The position numbers and the translations under genes are program-made. Below are positions 16,239 to 24,002 of a stretch of 30,606 bases of DNA, in pieces. Within the stretch, counting starts at the first letter, position 1; every line of letters starts with the position of its first letter. The notes under the pieces are model-generated. The model had not been told where the DNA came from, made no database searches, and worked only from the letters and a program-made list of their open reading frames with translations. The stretch lies in contig MPUH01000887.1 of assembly GCA_001970955.1 (NCBI GenBank), positions 1 through 30,606 on the forward strand, read 5' to 3'. The stretch is from Stentor coeruleus. Its lineage: Eukaryota > Ciliophora > Heterotrichea > Heterotrichida > Stentoridae.

Positions 16239-19105
16239 CTAAAATTCTTCATCCCAATTAGCAGGCGCCTGAGTTTTTCTCTTGCTTTTCGGCACTTCCT
16301 CTTTATTTTCCACCTTAGAAATAATCTCATCAAGTACTTTATTGCCTTTAAGCGCATTCTCAATCTCAGTATCCAAAGGGAAAAGTTTAGGAACATAAGG
16401 TGCTTTAAGTTCTTTACTTATAATCTTATCCCAATTCAATCCTATAAACCAAGAGTTGGCTTTAAGATTATCAAAATTCCCTCCAAGCCTACTAGCTGGG
16501 TTTTTATTCAACAACTGATTTATAAACTCTTTAACTTTGTTCTTATTATCAACCCATTTAGGAAAAATAAGCTTTCTTTCTTGAACTTTTTCATATATAG
16601 CATAAGGGTCAGCTTCATCTTCACCAAAAGGGACACACCCAAACATAAACTCATACAGCATAATCCCTACAGTCCAATAATCTGCAGCCAATCCATATCC
16701 ATGACTTGTTATAACCTCAGGAGCCATATAATGAGGTGTTCCAACTATAGTATAAGTCCTTCCTGTGACAAATTTAGCTGTACCGAAATCTATGAGTTTT
16801 GGATAGCCTTCAGTATCTACAACCATATTTTCAGGTTTAAGGTCACGATATATTATTCCTCGTTCATGCAAATGCTCTAATATGGTAAATATGCATGCTG
16901 TGTAAAAGCGGGCATCACATTCTTTAAGTAAGTCAAGCTTTCTTAACACATCAAATAAATCCATTCCTCTTATGAATTCCATCAAAAAATATAGACGTTT
17001 TGAATCTTTGTATGTTCTTACGAGCTTCATTATTAATATATGATCGAGTTGTAAGAGGATTTTCCTTTCTAAGACTATGTTTTCTTCGATTTCGTAGGCT
17101 GAGATTTTCCTCCGGTCGACGGTTTTTAGGGCGAAGAGGGTTTTTTTGGTTTTATGTGCTGTTAGGAAGACGTTGCCGAACATCCCACTACCTAAGAGCT
17201 TGATAATTGTTAGATCTTGCAGGGTTATACTATCGTCTTGGAGCTCAATCCTTTCAAGCAATTGCCTTCTGATATTTTCATTTAAAATCCCAAGGAAATC
17301 TGATTTGTAGAGAACCCAACAGACTACTTTTTTATGGGNCAATTGTTAGATCTTGTAGGGTTATACTATCGTCTTGGAGCTCAATTCTTTCAAGCAATTG
17401 CCTTCTGATGTTTTCATTTAAAATCCCAAGGAAATCTGATTTGTAGAGAACCCAACAGACTACTTTTTTATGGGCTATAACACTTGCGGAGCGGAAATTG
17501 TTGAATAGTAAAGATCTTTCACCANGCTATAACACTTGCGGAGCGGAAATTGTTGAATAGTAAAGATCTTTCACCAAAGTAATCATGCTTTGTAATATTT
17601 CTGATGACCTGCCCATCTTTAACTATATCAACTTTGCCAGACTTGATTAAAAAAAAACAATCTCCAACATTGTTTTGTTCAACTATCGTCTGGCCGTCAT
17701 CGAATTCCTGAATTTTTATCATGGCTGCGAGAGTTTGAAACTGATTCGGACTAAGCCCTTTAAACAGTTGTATTCGTTTCAATAACTGAATAGCTTCATT
17801 ATTACTTGTTACTTGAGCATAATCTCCACCAATAGCATTACTAAACCCAGATGCTGAAATATGAGTAACATCAACATCGCCAACAGCCACAAAATCTTCG
17901 ACAAAAATTTCTTCTTTATTCTGAATAACCTGAATTTCTCCTATAACATCAAAAACTTTATATTTGTTGTCTTTATTAACTTTGCCTTTTAACTCACCTT
18001 TTACAATAACCCAAATTCCTTCACTTTTAGATTTCCCTTGGTTTATTACTACTTCATTGTTTTCATAGCTTTTTACTTGCATTTCGTTTATCAGAGCTTC
18101 GGATTGAGGCTTTGTCAGTTTTTTTAAGATTTCATTTTTGTCAAATGCTATTCTCATTGAGTTTTTATAAATGATTAGTTGAAGTGAGGCTCCTAAAGTT
18201 GTCGTAAGCTCTTCTCTTTTAAGTGCTACACAAGTAGTTTCATCAATAGCAATAACTGTAGCAGTTCTTGCAGACCCATAAAGTAAAGCCTGCTCCCCAA
18301 AAAAATCTCCTTTCGTCAATCTGCGTTTTTCCATCCCTTTCTGTGTACACACAACATTCCCTTCCTTAATTATATAAAGTAAATCTCCAGGGTCTCCTTC
18401 ATTAACAATTTTCTGCCCTGACTGGAATTTTAAGCTCGTCAAAGTACTTACCAAGCTTTCTTTCTGACTCTCAGACAATATTTGAAAAATCGGCACAGAA
18501 TCAATAAAACTTCTGTTTTCCTTATAATTTAAAGCATTAAGTTCTTCCAAAATGCTTCTGAAAGTCTTCCTGTCCAATACCCATAAAGCTGTATTCATAA
18601 TAGTTCTTACTGTAGCACTACGCGGTGTATCATGTATAAGAGCAAGTTCTCCAAATGAATCTCCTTCTTTTATCAAATTAACTCGATTATTATTGACAAT
18701 AACTTCAAGCCTTCCGGTAGCGACTATGAAAAAAGCATTCCCTTTACTGTTTTGCTCAAAAATCACTTCGCTTGAGTTCACAGCATAGAGTTTCATATGC
18801 TCAATTATCAGATCTATTTGCTTTTCTGTCAAGCTACTGAAAATGAAATGTTTTTGCAATGAAGCTTTGATTAGTTTTATATCAGATGGAGTTTTTCTTT
18901 TTTCTACTTGGTTCCCTGTTGGGGCATCAGTGATTTCATCAGTTCGTAGCCTTGCATCAACCACAGCTTTTTTTTGTTTGATGTGCTTTCTTGTAATATC
19001 AGATATAGATTTTTGAGGTCTTTTGGCTTCTTCCTCTAGATTGATTTGAGAGTTTATTTTTTGATTTTCTCCTTTGTTTTTTTGCTTAACTGCACAGCTA
19101 CCCAT
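16239..19105 (-). CDS. cGMP-dependent protein kinase (PKG), four cNMP-binding domains; split here by assembly artefacts
   Basis: As written, the frame breaks at the N characters at 17525 and 17339. Removing one copy of each flanking duplicate leaves 2679 nt, exactly 893 codons: 892 residues plus a TAG. The N-terminus MGSCAVKQ is a likely myristoyl/palmitoyl signal, as in apicomplexan PKG. Four cyclic-nucleotide domains follow: phosphate cassettes FGELALIHDTPRSATV (151-166), FGEQALLYGSARTATV (269-284) and FGERSLLFNNFRSASV (510-525) are intact, with Ser/Thr after the Arg as in cGMP sites. The third domain (about 330-445) has no cassette Arg. The AGC kinase in collapsed numbering has Gly-loop GSGMFG 576-581, Lys598, YRDLKPEN from 690, DFG 710-712, activation Thr723 and APE 732-734; it ends in NWDEEF like other PKGs. 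Alveolate PKGs share the four-domain layout with a degenerate third site. cGMP binding would release the kinase. Confidence 0.9.
17205..17474. repeat. Assembly duplication around N at 17339 (2 x 134 nt)
   Basis: 17205-17338 and 17341-17474 are the same PKG segment, with three mismatches (C/T, C/T, A/G on the plus strand). The single N and the C at 17340 lie between them. Both copies read the same PKG codons and only the third base differs. It is best explained as two allelic contigs whose overlapping ends were joined with an N rather than merged. Confidence 0.88.
17474..17576. repeat. Assembly duplication around N at 17525 (2 x 51 nt)
   Basis: 17474-17524 and 17526-17576 are identical over 51 nt, starting GCTATAACACTTGCGGAGCG, with the N between. 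The segment encodes the end of the fourth cyclic-nucleotide cassette of PKG. Keeping a single copy joins the regulatory and kinase halves in frame. Confidence 0.9.
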
Positions 19106-19994
19106 TTATTGTAAATGCAAAATGGAAACGTTTATTGGATATTGCCATGATGGCAGAAGAAATTTTTGAATAAAGAAAAAATTTTAATTAATGTTTTTAA
19201 GGTCTGATGATTGCTGTTACAGACTTTGATTTTTGAGGGGGCTTGATATATGCTTGTAGTGCACTTTGGGAGTGAATTGACTTTTTAATCATTTTTAGCT
19301 TAGAAGTAATCGTTTTGTGTTTATAAAATTTATTAGAAATAGAAGGATATATTAAATCATAGGGATTTCAATTAACATGAAATAAAGATTATTATTAGCT
19401 AAGATATATAAATTTATGTTTAAGTATAGTATTATATATATTCTTTAATAACCTACAGTTATTTAGCTTTAATAATACAGCAAGTCTATTCTTAAAATGA
19501 TACTCTTTATGAAAGTTAAAATCTCTATGATTCCTTCCCATATAATTTTAATTCTTATAGCACAATGCCCTTATTCTCATAGGATATAAGCATATTACTC
19601 TCTTTCTATCATGAATGCATGATATGCTTTGATAACTCAGTTGAATTCTAATTTACAGAAAAAGATTATTCCCATTTTTTTTAGCATAGCAATGCATAAT
19701 TGGTAAACTACAAATGGAATTTGTATAGACCCGGCATATGCACAACTGAAGAATTAATTCTAAAATGGATGCTATCATATAAATAAATAAAAAAAAATTG
19801 CCATTAAATGCTTATGCATATCCAAAATATTTATATAAAAAATCATAAATTGACTATTACAATATATTACACTAATATTAATTTTGTATTTCTCGGTATT
19901 CTTTGTATTTTTAAATTCTATATATATTACTACAGATTTTGCTATACTTTTCTAAAGCTCATAAACTTATTTTAATAAAAAACTCATTGGTTTA
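19106..19994. other. AT-rich spacer upstream of PKG
   Basis: This 889-nt spacer separates two tandem minus-strand genes. The 200 nt next to the PKG start have more G than C on the plus strand, so C-rich on the PKG coding strand, like other 5' flanks here. Weak inverted repeats occur (GTCTG/CAGAC around 19202-19226; AAGCATAT 19588-19595 with ATATGCTT 19622-19629). No coding frame, tRNA or other RNA gene is recognised. Confidence 0.5.
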
Positions 19995-20600
19995 TTACAT
20001 TAAAATGCAAGAGCACACTGCTTTTGGTTCTTCTAACTCCAATGCTAAATATTTCTGTTGATCTTTATCAGCCGCTAAGCTATCTTGCAAAGAAGTGTTT
20101 ATTTCAATTTTCTCGTATTTAACTTTTAAGTCTTCAATTTCGTTTTGGATATCGTGGAGGACTTCTGAAAGGCTATTTTGGTTTAGATTATTTTCTAACC
20201 GATTTTCTTCAGCTTGCAAGCAGGAATTTTTCAAACTCATATATTCTCTGATTGTTTTAACCTTTTCATTTACAGAGTTTGCATCTTCTCGTAGATCGTT
20301 GAGATATTTTATAGATTTACTCTCTTCTTGAAAAGCCCTAGCATTTTGTTTTAAAATTTCTGCTTGATGATCATAAGCTTGACGTAAACTTTTATATTTA
20401 ATCATCTTTTCTGTTACTTGGGTTGTAAAGGTTTGTGTGATAGATTTTATTTTTAGAAGTTCAGGGCTTAAAGGACTATTACAGCTATCATTGGAATCAT
20501 CTGATGATGAAGATGAATTAGAAACTTCATGGATATTTAAAGCAAAACCCTGACCTTGATAAGAGCGTACTGGCTTTTCTTCAGTAGGAAAAGGATTCAT
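19995..20600 (-). CDS. Small coiled-coil protein with C-terminal CaaX prenylation box
   Basis: The product is 201 residues. The N-terminal 45 residues include an acidic, serine-rich patch (SSSSSDDSNDS) that suits casein-kinase-type phosphorylation. Residues about 55-180 are helical and charged with heptad-like hydrophobics, a predicted coiled coil. The protein ends CSCILM: the last four residues fit the CaaX rule with terminal Met, which favours farnesylation, and the Cys two positions upstream could be palmitoylated. No known domain is recognised. The expected location is the cytoplasmic face of a membrane, perhaps as a dimeric tether or adaptor. Start: ATG 20600, the first in frame. Stop TAA. 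It lies in the same orientation as PKG, 890 nt downstream-to-start. Confidence 0.75.
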   Translation of the reverse strand: MNPFPTEEKPVRSYQGQGFALNIHEVSNSSSSSDDSNDSCNSPLSPELLKIKSITQTFTTQVTEKMIKYKSLRQAYDHQAEILKQNARAFQEESKSIKYLNDLREDANSVNEKVKTIREYMSLKNSCLQAEENRLENNLNQNSLSEVLHDIQNEIEDLKVKYEKIEINTSLQDSLAADKDQQKYLALELEEPKAVCSCILM

Positions 20601-20666
20601 CTCTTGATTACTGTTTATATTTCACCTGTCATCACATACACCTTCTATGTTCATAATGCCTATTAA

Positions 20667-21030
20667 CTATACATCAATCCCTTATGGAAATATAAATGCT
20701 TAAACAAAATTTTATCTGAAGAGTTGAAGACGGTGTTGTTTAATGTAAGTATATGAGGATTTTCAAAAGTAAACTTCAGACTCAAATCTAAGCTGAAAAT
20801 ACCTGAAAAAACTATCCGAGTCTGTGCTTTAGAAACCCAGCTAAATCATACTTTTTAATACAATTTTTAATGGGATTTGAAACTTACCTACTCTGAAGCT
20901 AAATACCCTAAAGATCTTATAATGGTTTTCTTAGAAGAAATTATTACAGGTTTCCAAGAAGAAACAAAAAAATGAGTTGCAGAGAAATTATTGACTTTAG
21001 ACTTAGAATAGTGGCCATATAGCAGTTTAA
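20667..21030 (+). pseudogene. Possible decayed coding stretch, family unknown
   Basis: A plus-strand frame from 20667 reads as protein-like sequence for about 120 codons, interrupted by TGA, TAA, TAA, TGA and TAG. The longest clean block, about 43 codons near 20870-20970, includes KYPKDLIMVFLEEIITGFQE, which resembles a soluble alpha/beta domain such as a longin fold; that likeness is weak. There is no ATG start. About nine stops would be expected by chance, so five is only mildly low. It may be a remnant of a gene inactivated long ago, or chance. The rest of the interval to 21258 is A+T-rich spacer with nothing recognised. Confidence 0.28.
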
Positions 21031-21258
21031 TTTCTATAAAATCATGCAATTAAAAAAAAAGCACTTTATTTAGCTAAAGCTCAAAAAAATAAATTTTATC
21101 ATTTAGCCAAGAAAATGCAGTTTAATAATCAAATTTTTAATTTTCACTACAATAACACTTTATTACAAATTCTGGTATTAAACTTTAAGCCACTTAACAT
21201 TTTGCTTTAAAGCATTTGCTTTTAAATAAATTATTATATAAGGCATATATAAATTAAT

Positions 21259-21636
21259 ATGGAAATCGGCATACCTTATATAAGGACTATCATGAATGAA
21301 GATGACCCTTACATTGTTTATAAAGTAGAAGTCAAGTTTAAAAATTGGAAAAACTCTGTTGAAAAAAGGTACTCAGAATTTTTGGAACTCCACCGTGAAA
21401 TGAAGATGGTGAGGAAAATTTTGCATACAAGATTACCGAGATTTCCTGGAAAACATGTTTGGAAAAGGCTTATGCATACATTCAGTGCAGATGATATTGA
21501 AGAGAGAAGGGTTGGTCTTGAGGAGTACTTGAGAATGCTTGCTGTTACTGAATGCGCAAGGAGTACGGAGTACTTCCCAGGTTTTCTAGAGATGCCTTTG
21601 GAAATAAGAGAAGAGTATATTATAAAAAAGGATTAG
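21259..21636 (+). CDS. Stand-alone PX-domain protein
   Basis: The product is 125 residues and consists of little more than one PX domain. Diagnostic parts are visible in order: a first beta-sheet (YIVYKVEVKFKNWKNSVEKR), the KRYSEFLELH core whose Arg normally contacts phosphatidylinositol 3-phosphate, the proline loop LPRFPGKHVWKR with basic residues, and the IEERRVGLEEYLRML helix. PX proteins bind endosomal phosphoinositides, so a role in endosome or phagosome membrane sorting is likely. There is no BAR, SH3 or transmembrane part. The reading ends AAG GAT TAG. A GT...AG stretch of 16 nt just before the stop (GTATATTATAAAAAAG) could be a tiny intron, which would swap only the last few residues; this cannot be decided from sequence. 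Confidence 0.85.
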   Translation: MEIGIPYIRTIMNEDDPYIVYKVEVKFKNWKNSVEKRYSEFLELHREMKMVRKILHTRLPRFPGKHVWKRLMHTFSADDIEERRVGLEEYLRMLAVTECARSTEYFPGFLEMPLEIREEYIIKKD

Positions 21637-22335
21637 GTTTGGTATATAAGATAGATTGCTGATATGATATATTTAAATCGATGATATCTAGGATAAATTA
21701 TTTGAGTTCATAAGGTAAAGCTAAAATTTATATGGAAGGGCATTTAAGCTAAATTGCTCTAATGGCAGTGGATATGATTTAATAACATTATATACTATTA
21801 TGATATATATGTACTATTTGAATTATTGTGGATTTTTATTAGATAAGTGATTTAATATTATCATGCTATATGTTCATGCTTCTTTGTAAATCTAATTATA
21901 AACTGCATGCTCTTAATTCTTAGGATTTACTTTAATTTAAATAAAAATTTAGGAAATAAATTTAGTATAGTATGAGAAAATATATTTATCTGCTATCAAC
22001 GTTACTTATATTTAATAAAAAATCCCTCTATCACCTAAACCGTCCTTCTAAAAACATCAATTCTCATATCATCTTCTATTAAATTTAAACTCCATCTAAT
22101 ACCCTAAGCCAATATTCTAACACAAAAACCATTTATTTCACTACAACTGCCTAATACAAACTTCCACTCTCCATCTCCTCAACAATCCAGCCATAAAAAC
22201 CTCCATTCCCAAATCCCTCATTCAATTATCCTCAAAAATCTTTAATATCATCCTCATCTTCCTATTCCATCATATTCCTCACCCACCTTATCCTCAAATG
22301 AATTTTTCCAAAAAAAAATCAATATAAAAAATCTA
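21637..22335. other. Spacer with extremely G-poor, C-rich RPL11 5' flank
   Basis: The left half is plain A+T-rich sequence with nothing recognised. The right half is striking: by hand count 22021-22320 contains about 97 C and only 5 G on the plus strand. It should include the RPL11 promoter and 5' leader. No discrete motif stands out beyond repeated CTCC, TCATC and CCTCA-like pyrimidine blocks. Confidence 0.6.
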
Positions 22336-22863
22336 ATGGTGAAGGCCGAGAAACAGGATAACCCCATGAGGAACATAAAAATCGACAAGTTGGTGTTGAA
22401 CATTTGCGTAGGTGAAGCTGGTGATCGTGTGACTCGTGCAAGCAAAGTCCTAGCTGACCTTACCGAGCAGAAGCCAGTGTTTTCCAAGGCATCATACACC
22501 ATTCGTTCATTTGGCATCCGAAGAAATGACAAAATCGCTGTCCATGCCACAGTAAGAGGGGCTAAAGCTGAGGACATATTAGAAAGAGGCCTTAAAGTTA
22601 AAGAATTTGAGCTTAAGAAAAAGAACTTTTCTGACTCGGGTAACTTTGGCTTTGGCATTCAAGAACATATTGACCTTGGAATCAAATACGACCCTGGCAC
22701 TGGGATTTATGGTATGGATTTCTATGTTGTTCTTAAAAGAGCTGGATATAGGATTTCGAAAAGAAGACACTCAACTTCAGCTGTAGGGAAAAGCCATCGT
22801 GTAACTAGAGAAGAAGCTATGCAGTGGTTCGCACAGAAATATGACGGCATTCTTATTAACTAG
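22336..22863 (+). CDS. RPL11: 60S ribosomal protein uL5 (RPL11)
   Basis: The product is 175 residues, the normal eukaryotic RPL11 length. It is recognisable throughout: [79 protein letters not shown] and the C-terminal [11 protein letters not shown]. uL5 sits in the central protuberance of the large subunit and contacts 5S rRNA, and is assembled with it as part of the 5S RNP. Codon use is richer in G and C than in most neighbours, as expected for a very highly expressed gene. No intron interrupts it. The ATG at 22336 directly follows an A-rich leader. The stop TAG is followed after only 8 nt by the next ATG. Confidence 0.98.
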   Translation: MVKAEKQDNPMRNIKIDKLVLNICVGEAGDRVTRASKVLADLTEQKPVFSKASYTIRSFGIRRNDKIAVHATVRGAKAEDILERGLKVKEFELKKKNFSDSGNFGFGIQEHIDLGIKYDPGTGIYGMDFYVVLKRAGYRISKRRHSTSAVGKSHRVTREEAMQWFAQKYDGILIN

Positions 22864-22871
22864 TTATAATT

Positions 22872-23840
22872 ATGGATCAGGAAAAAGTTTTTATGCTGAG
22901 GGAGGCAATTTTGAAATCGAGTGATCAGTTTTATTTGAGGCTGGCATCAATTTCTGATATGGGTTTGGTGGATGGGGAGATTAGGAAGTCTGCTTGGCCG
23001 ATTATATTGGCTGCTGATGATGCGAAATGGGAGATTAAGGATGCTAGGAATAAGCATTCAGATATTATTGAAATTGATGTTTTAAGGTCAATTTTCGGAA
23101 ACGACCTAACAGACTCATTTTCTGAAAACGAACGGAGAAACAAAAGAAAAGAACTGAGCAAAATAATAAACATCTTAATAAAAACTAACCCAGAACTTGA
23201 CTACTACCAAGGGTTCAATAGCATCTGTTCAATATTCCTCATCACAACAGGGCTTGACACCGGTTTCCATTTAAGCGAAAAGTGTGCCTTAACCCTACTA
23301 AAAGATGCAATGCGTAGTAATTTCGAGCAAGGTTTGACCGAACAAATTAAACTAATATACGACCTATTATATAAAAAAGATCCAATTGTTGCTAGAAAAC
23401 TTGAATCAATTTATGCATATAATGGTGAAGTAGAAACCCCAATAATATGCTTAACTTGGGTGTTATGCTGGTTTTCTAATACCTTAAAATCTTTTAAAAA
23501 TATTTCAAGAATATTTGATTTCTGTATAGCAACACATGCTTTAGCTCCAATATACTTATCANTTTCTAATACCTTAAAATCTTTTAAAAATATTTCAAGA
23601 ATATTTGATTTCTGTATAGCAACACATGCTTTAGCTCCAATATACTTATCAGCAATAATCTTCATATGGAAAAAACCAGGGCTTTTAGATTGTCAAAGCA
23701 TTTATGAATTGCATAATCTATTTAAAAACCTAGACGATATCAACTGTGATCATTTATGCCAAGAGGCTTTTGAGCTTATGATTACATTTCCACCTTGGGA
23801 GCTTCTTGCTAAGCATCATAACAAATTTAAATCAGAGTAA
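22872..23840 (+). CDS. TBC-domain Rab GTPase-activating protein, TBC1D20/Gyp8-like
   Basis: As written the frame codes 322 residues including one X at the N (23562). Collapsing the artefactual duplicate leaves 879 nt, 292 residues. The N-terminal FMLREAILKSSD...GEIRKSAWPIIL matches the start of TBC1D20-type domains. The IxxDxxR motif reads IEIDVLR (arginine finger R72) and the glutamine finger lies in DYYQGFNS (Q113), so both catalytic residues of TBC GAPs are present. WVLCWFSN and RIFDFCIATHALAPIYLS also follow the TBC1D20 pattern. Those proteins stimulate GTP hydrolysis by Rab1-type GTPases in ER-Golgi transport. The family's C-terminal membrane anchor is absent here. Start M1 (22872) or M8 (22893) are both plausible. 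The first ~75 codons are G/T-rich and the rest A/C-rich. Stop TAA. Confidence 0.88.
   Translation: MDQEKVFMLREAILKSSDQFYLRLASISDMGLVDGEIRKSAWPIILAADDAKWEIKDARNKHSDIIEIDVLRSIFGNDLTDSFSENERRNKRKELSKIINILIKTNPELDYYQGFNSICSIFLITTGLDTGFHLSEKCALTLLKDAMRSNFEQGLTEQIKLIYDLLYKKDPIVARKLESIYAYNGEVETPIICLTWVLCWFSNTLKSFKNISRIFDFCIATHALAPIYLSXSNTLKSFKNISRIFDFCIATHALAPIYLSAIIFIWKKPGLLDCQSIYELHNLFKNLDDINCDHLCQEAFELMITFPPWELLAKHHNKFKSE
23473..23651. repeat. Assembly duplication around N at 23562 (2 x 89 nt)
   Basis: 23473-23561 and 23563-23651 are identical over 89 nt, beginning TTTCTAATACCTTAAAATCT, with a single N between. Copy plus N is 90 nt, so the duplication happens to keep the TBC frame and would look like a repeated 30-residue block in a predicted protein. 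The repeated block contains the single RIFDFCIATHALAPIYLS motif of the family, so one copy is enough. Confidence 0.9.
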
Positions 23841-23876
23841 CTTTTATATAGCTCCCCAGTTTTTCAGCATAGCTGG

Positions 23877-23946
23877 CTAATAAAAATCCTCTCCCGCAAA
23901 GCTCGGGAAAGGAAATTCGGGCATTTTCTTACAGGGTTTTTATTAG
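23877..23946. other. 70-nt inverted-repeat element with two inner hairpins (three-way-junction shape)
   Basis: CTAATAAAAATCCT (23877-23890) pairs with AGGGTTTTTATTAG (23933-23946) over 14 bp with one G-U. Inside lie TCCCG/CGGGA (23892-23896 with 23904-23908) and a weaker stem between 23910-23915 and 23925-23930. Just upstream is CAGC-ATA-GCTG (23866-23876). The inner part is far more G+C-rich than the surrounding spacer. It sits in the 162-nt gap between the convergent TBC and kinesin genes. It could be a small structured RNA, a 3'-end/terminator structure for both genes, or a remnant of a foldback element. It does not fit a tRNA cloverleaf or a hammerhead core. Confidence 0.55.
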
Positions 23947-24002
23947 TAACATCTGTATTTATAGCTATAAAATGGTAAGTTAATTATAAAAATATCTAAT
24001 AA

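Noticed and set aside
16239..17342. Stand-alone PKA catalytic subunit
   Set aside because: The N-terminal extension continues directly from the fourth cyclic-nucleotide cassette once the duplicate is removed, and the C-terminus NWDEEF is PKG-like.
17205..17576. Genuine tandem duplication or two separate genes at the PKG locus
   Set aside because: Each duplicate is bounded exactly by a single N, and collapsing both gives one in-frame PKG of expected architecture.
19200..19230. Box C/D snoRNA (TGATGA inside GTCTG...CAGAC)
   Set aside because: A C-box-like TGATGA is present but no D box CTGA lies at a suitable place by the closing stem.
23841..24002. tRNA or hammerhead ribozyme at the foldback
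   Set aside because: No 7-bp acceptor stem with a T-arm GTTCRA sequence and no CUGANGA core; stem lengths do not fit either.
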